A stretch of DNA of 64,000 nucleotides, taken from positions 60,334 to 124,333 of the forward strand of contig DATJAL010000045.1 in the NCBI GenBank assembly GCA_035516255.1, in the 5' to 3' direction. The position numbers were made by a program, and so were the translations under genes. Shown here piece by piece: positions 32,995 to 41,304 of the stretch; within the stretch, counting starts at the first letter, position 1, and the number at the start of each line of letters is the position of its first letter. Under the pieces are notes generated by a model, which saw nothing but the letters and a program-made list of their open reading frames with translations, was not told where the DNA came from and did not search any database. The stretch comes from Chitinivibrionales bacterium. Its GTDB lineage: Bacteria > Fibrobacterota > Chitinivibrionia > Chitinivibrionales > FEN-1185.

Positions 32995-33538
32995 CCCCCT
33001 TTGGTCTCCGTTCCGTTTTCTCGGCGGCAGGGATAACATCCCAGGACTGCTTGCCTGTATTCCCGCATTTGACGGATTTTTAAAAAACGAACTGAGGATC
33101 GTTGAACAGATGCTCCACCAGCGCCAGTACAAGAAAGGGGAGACCGTTTTCAACGAAGGCGAGCCGGGAGCGGGCATGTATATCGTGAAAAGCGGTGAAG
33201 TGGAAATCACGAGGAAGATGGGGAACGGTGCAGAGCTGGCCCTGGCCCTGGTGAAGGAGCAGGGCTTTTTCGGCGAGCTTGCCCTTCTTGATGAAATCCC
33301 ACGGAGCGCATCCGCAAGGGCCGTCGCCGATACGGTTCTTTTCGCGTTTTCCAAGCCCTCGCTCGAAAGCCTTTGCCGGAGAAACCCGAGGCTGGGCATC
33401 AAAATCCTGTCGAACCTGTCGCGCGTCATCTGTAAAAGGCTCGTGAAGAGTAACGATGCAATGGAGCAGTTGCAGGACAGGCTGGGAAAACAAGACGGGG
33501 AAGATAAATCTCAGGAAAGCCTGACGACGCATGTTTAA
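32987..33538 (+). CDS. Cyclic-nucleotide-binding (Crp-type cNMP) domain protein
   Basis: 183 residues from ATG 32987 (AGGAAGA upstream). One cNMP-binding beta-roll (~35-145): GETVFNEGEPGAGMYIVKSG, EVEITR, FFGELALLDEIPRSASARAV (the phosphate-binding cassette, FGE-L-x8-RSASA). There is no helix-turn-helix; the C-terminus is a short helix (VICKRLVKSNDAMEQLQDRL) and a charged tail. It is therefore a sensor module rather than a transcription factor. Both ends overlap neighbours (eight bases with the zinc ribbon, eight with the AI-2E transporter), pointing to a tight functional unit. Confidence 0.86.
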   Translation: MDNPLWSPFRFLGGRDNIPGLLACIPAFDGFLKNELRIVEQMLHQRQYKKGETVFNEGEPGAGMYIVKSGEVEITRKMGNGAELALALVKEQGFFGELALLDEIPRSASARAVADTVLFAFSKPSLESLCRRNPRLGIKILSNLSRVICKRLVKSNDAMEQLQDRLGKQDGEDKSQESLTTHV

Positions 33539-34598
33539 CAAGATAAAACCGATTTCATATTACATCATCCAATTCGGCTTTTACGGCTTTGTGCTTCTTA
33601 TTGCCGCCGGGATTTTATTTTCGTTCAGTTTCATCTTCATTTCGCTTTTCGCTTCGGCGGTGTTTGCCTTCCTTCTGGAGCCTTCGGTCAATTACTGGGA
33701 AACCCGGGGTGCCAACCGTGTCGCCGTCATCCTTGTCATCTATGTGCTTATCGCGGCAGGACTCGGTCTGCTCGGTTCATACCTCGTCCCGCCTCTCATG
33801 GATGAAATGAAAAATTTTGCGGCCAACCTTCCTTCCTACGGATCCATGGTTCACGAAATGGCGACAAACCTTCAAAAGAAGGTAAATACGCTGTTTCCCG
33901 GTTTTGCCTTTCCAGACTATTATCCTTATTTAAAGGGAAAACTGTTTGTTTCCCTTAAGGCGGTAATGGCATCCGTGCCCGCGCTTGCCTCGGGCGTGGC
34001 ATCGCTTGCCTCGATGACGCTGCTCATTCCGTTCATTACTTTTTTCCTTTTGGCAGACGGCTATCTTATCTCGAAGAGCATCATGACCATCGTGCCGAAC
34101 CGATACTTTGAGATGTCGGTGCTGCTGCTGCACAAGATCGTCGACGCGCTCAAACTGTATGTGCGCGGTCAGCTCATCGACTCGTGCGCAATCCTTGCGC
34201 TGACGACCGTGGGATATGCCATCATTGGGTTGCCCTACTTTTTGGTGGTGGGCCTCGTTTCGGGGCTGGCGAATTTAATTCCATACTTCGGGCCCATCAT
34301 AAGTTTTTGCTCTGCTGTTTTCGTTCTTCTGATTACGCCGGGCATGTTCAATCTCCTGTCCCTGATTGCCGTGACTTTGGTTTTTGTTGCGGTCCAGGTG
34401 ATTGATGGAACAATCGTTTATCCCAATGTTGTGGGAAGAACGGTGCACCTTCATCCGCTGGTCGTTATTCTGGGTGTTGCCGTCGGCGGGAACATAGGCG
34501 GGCTCGTCGGAATGCTTATTGCGATTCCTGTAATAAGCATCTGCAAGGTCACGATTGAGGTGTTGTACACCTATCTGAGAAGCTACTCGATCATTTGA
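33531..34598 (+). CDS. AI-2E family transporter
   Basis: 355 residues with about eight membrane helices and the family arrangement: two N-terminal helices, a soluble segment (~90-150: NFAANLPSYGSMVHEMATNL), helices 3-4, KIVDALKLYVRGQLIDS, then VGLVSGLANLIPYFGPIIS (~240-258, the PYxGP signature) and a final GGNIGGLVGMLIAIPV. Family members export autoinducer-2 or other small molecules, or drive Na+/H+ antiport. The upstream cNMP-domain gene overlaps its start, so its activity may be tied to a nucleotide signal. It ends 32 bases from the convergent tsaD. Confidence 0.9.
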   Translation: MFNKIKPISYYIIQFGFYGFVLLIAAGILFSFSFIFISLFASAVFAFLLEPSVNYWETRGANRVAVILVIYVLIAAGLGLLGSYLVPPLMDEMKNFAANLPSYGSMVHEMATNLQKKVNTLFPGFAFPDYYPYLKGKLFVSLKAVMASVPALASGVASLASMTLLIPFITFFLLADGYLISKSIMTIVPNRYFEMSVLLLHKIVDALKLYVRGQLIDSCAILALTTVGYAIIGLPYFLVVGLVSGLANLIPYFGPIISFCSAVFVLLITPGMFNLLSLIAVTLVFVAVQVIDGTIVYPNVVGRTVHLHPLVVILGVAVGGNIGGLVGMLIAIPVISICKVTIEVLYTYLRSYSII

Positions 34599-34629
34599 TT
34601 TTCTCTGGATCGCATTACCGTGATTTTCT

Positions 34630-35628
34630 TCATGCGCGCTGCTGCTCAATGCCCAGTGAGGGGCTCATATGGGGAAAACGGAGCATGCCCCGCCGCAGCC
34701 GCTCGTACCCAGCGCGTGCAATCATGGCGGCGTTGTCGGTGCATAAAGACGGCGGCGGAAAAGAAATCTTGTCCCCGAAGATAGTGTTCAGCGTCCGCCG
34801 CAATTCACCGTTGCAGGCCACGCCTCCAGCCACCCCCACGGTTCTGATTCCCGTTTGTTCCGCGGCGAGCAGAAGGTTACGCGCCAGGGAATCAACCAAT
34901 GCTTTTTGGAATGAAAAGCATATCTCGGCCCTGTTTTGCGCGACCCAATCTGCGCCTTTTTCCATGCAATAATATTTCACCGCGGTCTTAAGTCCGGAAA
35001 AACTGAAATCGAGCCGCTGGCCCGCGCACCGGGCCACCGGAAAGGGGATTGCAGGACCGGGTGCTGCGGCAACGGCCTCCTGCTCAACGGCTCTCCCGGC
35101 AGGATAGGGAAAACCGAGGAGTTTTCCCACTTTGTCAAAGGCCTCGCCTGCAGCGTCATCCACGGTCGAGCCGAGACAGGTATACCGGGCAAAATCATCC
35201 ACCCGGTATATGGCGGTATGGCCTCCCGATACAATGAGGGCAAGAAACGGGCAGGACAGGTCCGGATTCGCGCAAAACAAAGAACAAATGTGGCCCTCGA
35301 GATGGTTAATGCCGGTGATTTTATTGCCATGCTGACAGTGAAGACCGAGGGCAAAGCTGATACCTACCAGCAAAGCGCCGGCAAGGCCGGGACTGTCGGT
35401 TACCGCTATGCAATCAAGGGAACGGGGGCAAATGTTGTGATCGCGCAAAACCGATTCCGCAAGAATGTCCACTTTGTTCAGGTGTGCTCGTGAGGCAAGC
35501 TCGGGCACGACTCCGCCGTATAATGAGTGTAAAGCTTGGGTAAATATTTCATTTGCCACAATGTCACCATTGGAAAGAAGGGCAACTGAAGTTTCGTCGC
35601 AGGAAGTTTCAATGCCTAGTGTGATCAT
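34630..35628 (-). CDS. tsaD: tRNA N6-adenosine threonylcarbamoyltransferase TsaD
   Basis: 332 residues, an ASKHA-fold enzyme. It starts LGIETSCDETSVALL, has GVVPELASRAH, GLAGALLVG, the iron-site INHLEGH (HxxxH, ~106-110), a VSGGHT ATP-binding loop, VDDAAGEAFDKVGKLLG and late AGGVACNGELR / CTDNAAMIARAGY. It forms t6A37 in tRNAs with TsaB/TsaE and TsaC. The product is the substrate of the MtaB encoded at 30465. The gene is monocistronic here, convergent with the AI-2E transporter, with an AT-rich upstream space (35629-35841). Confidence 0.96.
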   Translation of the reverse strand: MITLGIETSCDETSVALLSNGDIVANEIFTQALHSLYGGVVPELASRAHLNKVDILAESVLRDHNICPRSLDCIAVTDSPGLAGALLVGISFALGLHCQHGNKITGINHLEGHICSLFCANPDLSCPFLALIVSGGHTAIYRVDDFARYTCLGSTVDDAAGEAFDKVGKLLGFPYPAGRAVEQEAVAAAPGPAIPFPVARCAGQRLDFSFSGLKTAVKYYCMEKGADWVAQNRAEICFSFQKALVDSLARNLLLAAEQTGIRTVGVAGGVACNGELRRTLNTIFGDKISFPPPSLCTDNAAMIARAGYERLRRGMLRFPHMSPSLGIEQQRA

Positions 35629-35841
35629 AAGAAAAAAAGAATACCTTTATAGAAATAATTTTATAAAATAGATCAGATCTGTTCGTATTTCAATTTTTTA
35701 ATCAAATTATTGTCCCGCCGTTTTTACCGATATAGGGCAAAATTACACTTATCAGGATGATAATCAATAGTCTTTTTTAGGAATAAAAAGCCCTATCTTG
35801 TTGATTTTCTAGTTATAATATTTTTCCAATTTTTTGGCATA

Positions 35842-36234
35842 ATGATGGCTTATAAATGTGTCGAGTCTATGGGTATCTCATTTAAAATACTGGTAGTTGA
35901 AGATAATCCGCCAACTCAGGAGGCCTTGAAAAGATCACTTTCACGGTTGGGATGCCAGGTCCATGTTGTTGACACTGCCGAAAGCGGCATTCAGGAGTTG
36001 GCCAAAAATCATTTTGACGCGGTTTTTGCCGCGTTATGCGTAAGGGAAAAAGGTGCGCGCAGCGTGGCACGATGGATAAAAAGTAAGTCACCTCAGACCA
36101 AGGTTTTTGTCGTTACCAGTTGGAAAGGTGACCTTGAGCCAAATCTTCTGCAATTAGACGGTATTCACGATGTTATACGCAAGCCTCTGATATTTACTGA
36201 AATAAGGGATAAATTGCTTGAATATCTCGGATAA
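35842..36234 (+). CDS. Degenerate response-regulator receiver domain protein
   Basis: 130 residues, essentially one CheY-like receiver domain starting at ISFKILVVEDNPPTQEAL. The acidic pair (ED) and the late Lys (RKPLIF) are present, as is the Thr/Ser in VTSWKG. The phosphoacceptor Asp at the end of beta-3 is missing: the strand reads FDAVFAALCVREKG, with Ala/Leu where Asp is expected. It is probably a phosphorylation-independent adaptor or a binding surface. Start ambiguity: ATG at 35842, 35845 or 35869 (MGISFK); none has a strong Shine-Dalgarno. A 52-residue zinc ribbon follows 18 bases later. Confidence 0.82.
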   Translation: MMAYKCVESMGISFKILVVEDNPPTQEALKRSLSRLGCQVHVVDTAESGIQELAKNHFDAVFAALCVREKGARSVARWIKSKSPQTKVFVVTSWKGDLEPNLLQLDGIHDVIRKPLIFTEIRDKLLEYLG

Positions 36235-36252
36235 TTTTTCAAGGACGTTTTT

Positions 36253-36411
36253 ATGAAAAAAAGGTGCATCGAATGTGGCAAAAAGCTTGAGGGTGAAGAG
36301 CGTGAATCCGGTTTTTGCGCAGATTGCAACGCCAAGATCGAAAATGACATGCGTATACTCAGGGAAAGTGAAGATGACAGCTTTGCCTTTTTCTCGGAAT
36401 TAACCATTTAA
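36253..36411 (+). CDS. 52-residue zinc-ribbon protein
   Basis: A short frame, ATG 36253 to TAA 36411. It begins MKKRCIECGKKLEGEERESG and continues with FCADCNAKIEND, giving two CxxC knuckles 13 residues apart, a classic zinc ribbon. The last 18 residues are acidic (ESEDDSFAFFSELTI). It follows the degenerate receiver by 18 bases with AAGGACG upstream of its ATG, so the two are probably co-translated. Such mini zinc ribbons are easily missed by gene callers. Confidence 0.65.
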   Translation: MKKRCIECGKKLEGEERESGFCADCNAKIENDMRILRESEDDSFAFFSELTI

Positions 36412-36501
36412 GATGAGTTATTTTTCTTCGAGTGTCCAATAATCTCTCCTGGTTTCTCGTAATCATTTTTGTTTTATTTCCTTTATTTTTTTAAAATTTT
36501 T

Positions 36502-36529
36502 TTGCTTTTTATAAAATTTATATTATATT
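36502..36529 (+). promoter_or_regulatory. Putative promoter before small secreted protein
   Basis: TTGCTT (36502-36507) and TATATT (36524-36529) with 16-base spacing, in a very AT-rich stretch 41 bases before the ATG at 36570. Position is reasonable; the match is partial. Confidence 0.35.
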
Positions 36530-36569
36530 TGTAAATGTAACAGTGGGTGGCTTTATAAAGGGCCAATTA

Positions 36570-36770
36570 ATGATTAAAAGAACTTTTGTTTCAATTATTA
36601 CAATTTTGGCCTTTGTTGCATTTGCCTTTGCCCAGCCTTCCACCACGAGTCCTGATTCATTAAAGGCTTCCCAAAATTCTGAAACTCAAAAATTGGCCAA
36701 AAAAACTATAGTCAATAATCCTTTAAAGACCTCGACCAACTGGTCAAAAATTAAAGATCTTTTCAGGTAA
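36570..36770 (+). CDS. Small exported protein, unknown function
   Basis: 66 residues from ATG 36570 (AAAGGG upstream; a GTG at 36543 would add nine residues). A clean signal peptide (MIKRTFVSIITILAFVAFAFA) with cleavage after AFA leaves a ~45-residue mature peptide rich in Ser, Thr, Lys and Asn (STTSPDSLKASQNSETQK). No family recognised. An AT-rich promoter lies upstream and a bidirectional terminator follows, so it is an independent, probably well expressed transcription unit. Confidence 0.62.
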   Translation: MIKRTFVSIITILAFVAFAFAQPSTTSPDSLKASQNSETQKLAKKTIVNNPLKTSTNWSKIKDLFR

Positions 36771-36787
36771 ATAAACTTACAAAGAAT

Positions 36788-36819
36788 AAAAAAGGGAATG
36801 CAGGCGCATTCCCTTTTTT
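36788..36819. terminator. Bidirectional rho-independent terminator
   Basis: Stem GGGAATGC (36794-36801) / GCATTCCC (36806-36813) with an AGGC loop, flanked by A-run on the left and T-run on the right. It sits between the small secreted-protein gene (+) and the convergent barrel gene (-), serving both. Confidence 0.88.
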
Positions 36820-36838
36820 ATTCTCTTTTTTATCGCGG

Positions 36839-37651
36839 TTATGGATTCCATTCTTCGCTAGTTTCATGCCCGTAAAGTCGAGATGTGATTGTTCCGACAC
36901 TTATGGAAAAGCTGAGTTCCTGGACAGGCGCCCGAGCATTGAACCGGGCCTTGGGTGAAGCGGTCATTTCCAGAGAGAGATAGAATAGGTTTTTGGAGTT
37001 TGGAAGCGGCGGAGGGAAATAATCAACAGCGAGCCATCCGCGCACGTTATTGACATTGGAATAGTAGCCGGTCTTTCCGGAAAAATCAATGGTTTTTCCC
37101 TCGATAAGGTAGGCCTGGGAACCAACCGTGATATAACCGAAGGACGGCACATGAAATTGCAGCCCAAGACCGCCACAGGCATCGGTGCCGTTATAGGAAG
37201 TGCCGGCATCATTCATGGAAGAAAAGAAGCTCCCTTGCGCAATTCCGATGGCGGCAAGGAGGTTATTGAAGAAAAAAGGTGTCCCGAGCTTCAGATGACC
37301 GCCTCCGGAAAAAGAATATTTGCCGTGAAATATGCCGAAAGTGTCGGTGGCGGTCGTGTCGCCGGCCACTTCCATCTGGCTCGCGCCAGCATCGATGCCG
37401 AAATTAACATAAGGGAAAGGGGAGTAGCTGAGGCGCCCCTGGATGCGGTTCAGCAGGGCGGGCACCGCGCGGTTTGTAATGGTGTATCCGCCGAGGTCGT
37501 AGGAGGCGCCTATGGAAAGTCGAGCCGGCGGCATCAGGACGGCCGGATCTGCAAGGTTCGCTGCGAAAGTAGTTGTATAAAGGGAGGTAATGCCCGCCGC
37601 CGTGATAATTGTCGCCGCCAATCGCATCACTTTTTGTTTGCATGTCTTCAT
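36839..37651 (-). CDS. Outer-membrane beta-barrel-like protein
   Basis: 270 residues from the ATG at 37651 (a TTG at 37669 would overlap the upstream gene). An N-terminal signal peptide (KVMRLAATIITAAGITSLYTTTFA) is followed by alternating amphipathic beta strands with Gly/aromatic turns: RLSIGASYDLGGYTI, YVNFGIDAGASQM, GHLKLGTPFFF, GLQFHVPSFGYITVGSQAYL, GWLAVDYF. It ends in strand VQELSFSISVGTITSRLYG, but the final residue is not the classic Phe. It starts one base after the stop of the Ig-repeat lipoprotein gene, so both probably act together at the outer membrane. Confidence 0.68.
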   Translation of the reverse strand: MKTCKQKVMRLAATIITAAGITSLYTTTFAANLADPAVLMPPARLSIGASYDLGGYTITNRAVPALLNRIQGRLSYSPFPYVNFGIDAGASQMEVAGDTTATDTFGIFHGKYSFSGGGHLKLGTPFFFNNLLAAIGIAQGSFFSSMNDAGTSYNGTDACGGLGLQFHVPSFGYITVGSQAYLIEGKTIDFSGKTGYYSNVNNVRGWLAVDYFPPPLPNSKNLFYLSLEMTASPKARFNARAPVQELSFSISVGTITSRLYGHETSEEWNP

Positions 37652-37652
37652 T

Positions 37653-40600
37653 TTATTTTGTGCTTTCAATGATGGGGAGAATTTGTGTTACAGGGTGGTC
37701 CTGTAGAACTCCCTGGCATTCGGCCCAAACCGTTATCTGCACTCTTGTCGCATTTGTTTGTCCGTAAACGATCACATTAGGCGCTTTTCCGCTCTGGGTT
37801 TGGACGGTGCGTACTATGGATATTGCCGGATCGGGCTGGCCAAGGGGTTGGGCATTCCAGCTGAAATCGTAGGAACCGAGCGCTTTTATGAAATGCGGAT
37901 TTGCCGTATATGCCGAGTCCATGCTTGCAAGTATTTTTAAAAGCGCGGAATCCTGGGGCGGCAATGGACGTTTAAAATACAATTTATAATAGGCCGAATC
38001 ATGCCTTAGCGCATTGTATGTGGACATATACAAAGGGTCAAGCAAGGGCTCGATCGGGTCCCATTCACCATCTCCATTCAGGTCTGCATATTTATAAAGA
38101 CCGTTGCTGCACTGATAAAGGGGTTCAACCGGAATATTTATATCGAATTGACGTTTCCCGTCATGGTTTATGTCTTCATAGGGCGGGCCAGGATCGTATA
38201 TACAATCGCCGTTCAGATCTGCACCGCGATTCGCAAAACCGTCGTTATTTAGGTCTTCACCAGGATCCAACCTGCAATTATTATTGAGATCTTCAAAAGG
38301 AAGCACATCGGCGACCGTGTCAACTATTGAATAACAGGAGAAGGCCCCTTGGCTTACCTCTTCTACCCAGCGTGGGCTGAGTCTCCAATACACATATCCC
38401 GTCACTTGAACGCTGAACGTCACCGGTGTGCCGTCAGCGACAGGGTTGCCGTTGACATCCGTGACCACTGCTGCGCAGGGCAGGCCGAAGGTGCCGTCTT
38501 GATAGTCCACTCCTTTAAGCATATTAACCCCTATCGATACTTGATTTGGAGGGCCTGCGATGGTGAACAGCACGGTGTCCGATTTGACGCCGGAAACATC
38601 GCTTGCGATCACACCAACACCGTGGAACGTGCTCGTCGCCGTGCCTGAAACAAGGAAAGAAGAAATCGAACCATCGGCACCCGTCAGCGCCGAAGGAGGA
38701 TCAATATATTCGCCGCCGCCGGGTCCGTTGGTCATATTTAAATAAATGCGTTCATTGCTGACCCTATTGTTGAGCGAATCATAAGCGACGGCGATCAACT
38801 GTGCTTTACTGCCGCTTGTTGAAATGACCGAAGGTGTACCAGTCAAAACGATTCTTCTCACTCTGGTGGCCTTAAAATATAATTTGAATACCGCCGAAGT
38901 TACTTCGGTTGAAGTCTTTGCATAAGCGGAAATCGTGGCCAAATTTGCGAAGTACGGGTTTTTTACATGAAAAACGATTCGGCCGTTGTCCGCTTTGGCA
39001 AGGGTAAAGCCCTTTGCAAAAAGAGTATCGTTGTTGATGGTGCCCATGGTGACGCTTATGGCGATCGTGGCATCGGAAACCGGCGTGGTTTTGTCTCCCA
39101 GAAGGTACGTAACGGAGAGTGCGGTCGAGTCAGTGCCGTTTGCTATACACGATTGTCCGGGGAGCGTATCGATGACTAAATAGTTGGAAGAATAGTTTAT
39201 CGCGACTTTTTGAGATGCCCCCGCTGCTTGAATCTGAATGGTGTCCGTGCCAGCTCCGGAGCCGTACACCTTGCAGTAGGCCTCGCCCCGGTTATCGGTC
39301 ACCGAGTCCGGTTTGTAAATAAACGTGCTGTCCTGCTGTTTGGAAAAATTAATCGGTTCGCCGACGATGGGATTTTGCGCCGCGTCGATCAAGGTAATCG
39401 CGATGGTGCTGGAATCCTTGCGGTTGGCATTGATGCTTGGCGGGTTTGCGCTGGCGGTAAGCGTAACACCGGTGAACTCGACTTGGATCGACGCGGTTTT
39501 CGTGGCGTCTTTGACCAGGGTCGCCTTTACGGTTGCGACAGTGTTCCGCCGGTCGCTGATGAGCGTGGCGACCGCCTTACCATTATCATCGGTGGTTGCG
39601 AGCGCGGTCACCACCCCGGCGGTTGTCGTAAAAGAGATTTGATCGCCCACCATGGGATTGTAGCTTTCGTTCTTCACAAGCACGGTTATCGTCGAATTGC
39701 TAGTACCATCGGCCTGAATCATCGTTGGTATCGCGTTGATGGTCATGCTTCGTGACGCGATGAATGAAAGCGTCGCGGCTGCAGAGGCGATATCGGTGCT
39801 GGTATTGAACGCGGTCACTTCAAGCGACATGGTGGTTTCGTAAGGAAGTGCATAAATGGTATCGGTGCATTTTCCCTGTGCATTGGTCTTTAATAAAACG
39901 ACATCGCTGGTGTCTCTCCCGTCGATGAGCTGATAAGTGCGCGTCAGCTGGACATCCTTGTTGGTAAGCGGAGAGCCAGATTTGTCCGCAAAATAAATGT
40001 GTAGAATGGTGGATTTTGACGGATTTGCTTGAAGGATTTTATCATCGAGCGATATGGTTAGCAAAAGGTTGGTGACGTTTATTCTTATGCTGGCGTATGC
40101 GCCGGCGGCCGAGATCCGAATCGAATCGGTGCCGGTTTGAACGCTTTTGCTTTTCACGGCACATTGGGCGGTTCCTTCCGGTCCGGTTGCGGTATCTTTT
40201 GAAAGAAAGGTCAGGACTGAAGCTGTATCCCTTCCTAAGGAGAAATAGATCGGAATGTAGGGAATAGGTTCGTTTGAACCGTTAAGGACGTGGGCCAGGA
40301 TATTGGTCTTTTGGCCTGGATTCATGTTGGTGGAGTCCGCGGTCACAATGATGTTAACCCCGCTAAAGACAACCCGCGTCTGGGCGCTTTTTGTGCGGTC
40401 GGACGCAAGAAACACCGTTATGAAGGCCGTATCGTTGATGTTCGCGCTCGTGAGCGTGGCGTGGGCTATTCCGCCTGCGTCAGTCGCCCCTTGACCTGAA
40501 TTGCCGCAGGTTCCGCCTTGTCCGGCGATTATACCGGCGGAAGAAATAAATTGGACGCATTGCCCGACAATGGGGTTGTTATTTTCATTCATCAACGTCA

Positions 40601-41111
40601 CATCTATTGTGGTAGCGTCCTTGCCGTCGGCTTTTAGCACTGCTTTTTCCGGATACACTTGAATCCGCTTCTGTACCTTGTCGGGAGTGTCGGTCACGTC
40701 AATATCGATCGTCTGTGTTACCGTCCCGCACGTGAACCTGATTTCCACGCTGGCTTTTGTAGTGTCCATCATTTTAAGAATCGCACGACCTCTGGAGTCG
40801 GAGTACAAGGTATCGGCGGAAAGAAACCCGTTAGCGCTAGAACAGAGGATCTGCGCATTGGCCAACGGATGTGTAAGCGTGCTGTCCTGCATCACCGTAA
40901 TGGTAATGGTAAGCGACTCGCGTATTCCTATATACATGCTGTCCGGTGTTACAATAAGCGAGGGGGTCAACGTTAGGGTTTGGCCGGGCCCGGTGGAGGG
41001 ATGGGGGCCGGTGAGGGCCAAGTTGCCGTTGTCGTCTTTGATGGTGCATAAAAGCAGAAAGCACACTATTCCTGCCAGAAAAACGCCGGAAACCAATTTC
41101 ACTGTTTTCAC
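37653..41111 (-). CDS. Large Ig-like (Big-1/invasin-type) repeat lipoprotein
   Basis: 1152 residues. The N-terminus (MKTVKLVSGVFLAGIVCF, then LLLCTIKDD) is a probable lipoprotein signal with Cys near residue 22. About seven to nine Big-1-type Ig repeats of ~95 residues follow, each with VxxxPxxIxADGxxxSTITVxxxNxxxxPxVG and TDxxGxAxATL elements (e.g. from ~149, ~250, ~455, ~550). Around residues 930-1010 lies an Asp/Asn-rich Ca2+-binding stretch (EDLNNNCRLDPGEDLNND, ADLNGDCIYDPGP, EDINHDGK) that resembles dockerin/EF-hand loops. It is probably a rigid surface stalk or adhesin. The paired downstream outer-membrane barrel suggests a split invasin/intimin arrangement. A plus-strand open frame within it is a shadow. 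Confidence 0.82.
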   Translation of the reverse strand: MKTVKLVSGVFLAGIVCFLLLCTIKDDNGNLALTGPHPSTGPGQTLTLTPSLIVTPDSMYIGIRESLTITITVMQDSTLTHPLANAQILCSSANGFLSADTLYSDSRGRAILKMMDTTKASVEIRFTCGTVTQTIDIDVTDTPDKVQKRIQVYPEKAVLKADGKDATTIDVTLMNENNNPIVGQCVQFISSAGIIAGQGGTCGNSGQGATDAGGIAHATLTSANINDTAFITVFLASDRTKSAQTRVVFSGVNIIVTADSTNMNPGQKTNILAHVLNGSNEPIPYIPIYFSLGRDTASVLTFLSKDTATGPEGTAQCAVKSKSVQTGTDSIRISAAGAYASIRINVTNLLLTISLDDKILQANPSKSTILHIYFADKSGSPLTNKDVQLTRTYQLIDGRDTSDVVLLKTNAQGKCTDTIYALPYETTMSLEVTAFNTSTDIASAAATLSFIASRSMTINAIPTMIQADGTSNSTITVLVKNESYNPMVGDQISFTTTAGVVTALATTDDNGKAVATLISDRRNTVATVKATLVKDATKTASIQVEFTGVTLTASANPPSINANRKDSSTIAITLIDAAQNPIVGEPINFSKQQDSTFIYKPDSVTDNRGEAYCKVYGSGAGTDTIQIQAAGASQKVAINYSSNYLVIDTLPGQSCIANGTDSTALSVTYLLGDKTTPVSDATIAISVTMGTINNDTLFAKGFTLAKADNGRIVFHVKNPYFANLATISAYAKTSTEVTSAVFKLYFKATRVRRIVLTGTPSVISTSGSKAQLIAVAYDSLNNRVSNERIYLNMTNGPGGGEYIDPPSALTGADGSISSFLVSGTATSTFHGVGVIASDVSGVKSDTVLFTIAGPPNQVSIGVNMLKGVDYQDGTFGLPCAAVVTDVNGNPVADGTPVTFSVQVTGYVYWRLSPRWVEEVSQGAFSCYSIVDTVADVLPFEDLNNNCRLDPGEDLNNDGFANRGADLNGDCIYDPGPPYEDINHDGKRQFDINIPVEPLYQCSNGLYKYADLNGDGEWDPIEPLLDPLYMSTYNALRHDSAYYKLYFKRPLPPQDSALLKILASMDSAYTANPHFIKALGSYDFSWNAQPLGQPDPAISIVRTVQTQSGKAPNVIVYGQTNATRVQITVWAECQGVLQDHPVTQILPIIESTK

Positions 41112-41304
41112 GAGCAGCTCCTTTGAAATGAATTGCCTCTGCGCTGAGAGTAAAGTGAGGAAGTATCAATTATTTTTATCTAACGGCACGGCAGGAAAAA
41201 GAAACGTTCCCGCCCCGCCCGGATTAGATTATATCTTTAAAAGAAATAGAAATCAATCAAATAAATCTGCAGGTTGCTGCCCGCGGTTTTTCAAGGACGG
41301 AGTG

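Noticed and set aside
40678..41304. N-terminal extension of the DUF512 radical SAM protein by 209 codons
   Set aside because: The extension overlaps the minus-strand Ig-repeat gene, translates to shadow sequence, and the PDZ-like domain start at 41305 has its own Shine-Dalgarno.
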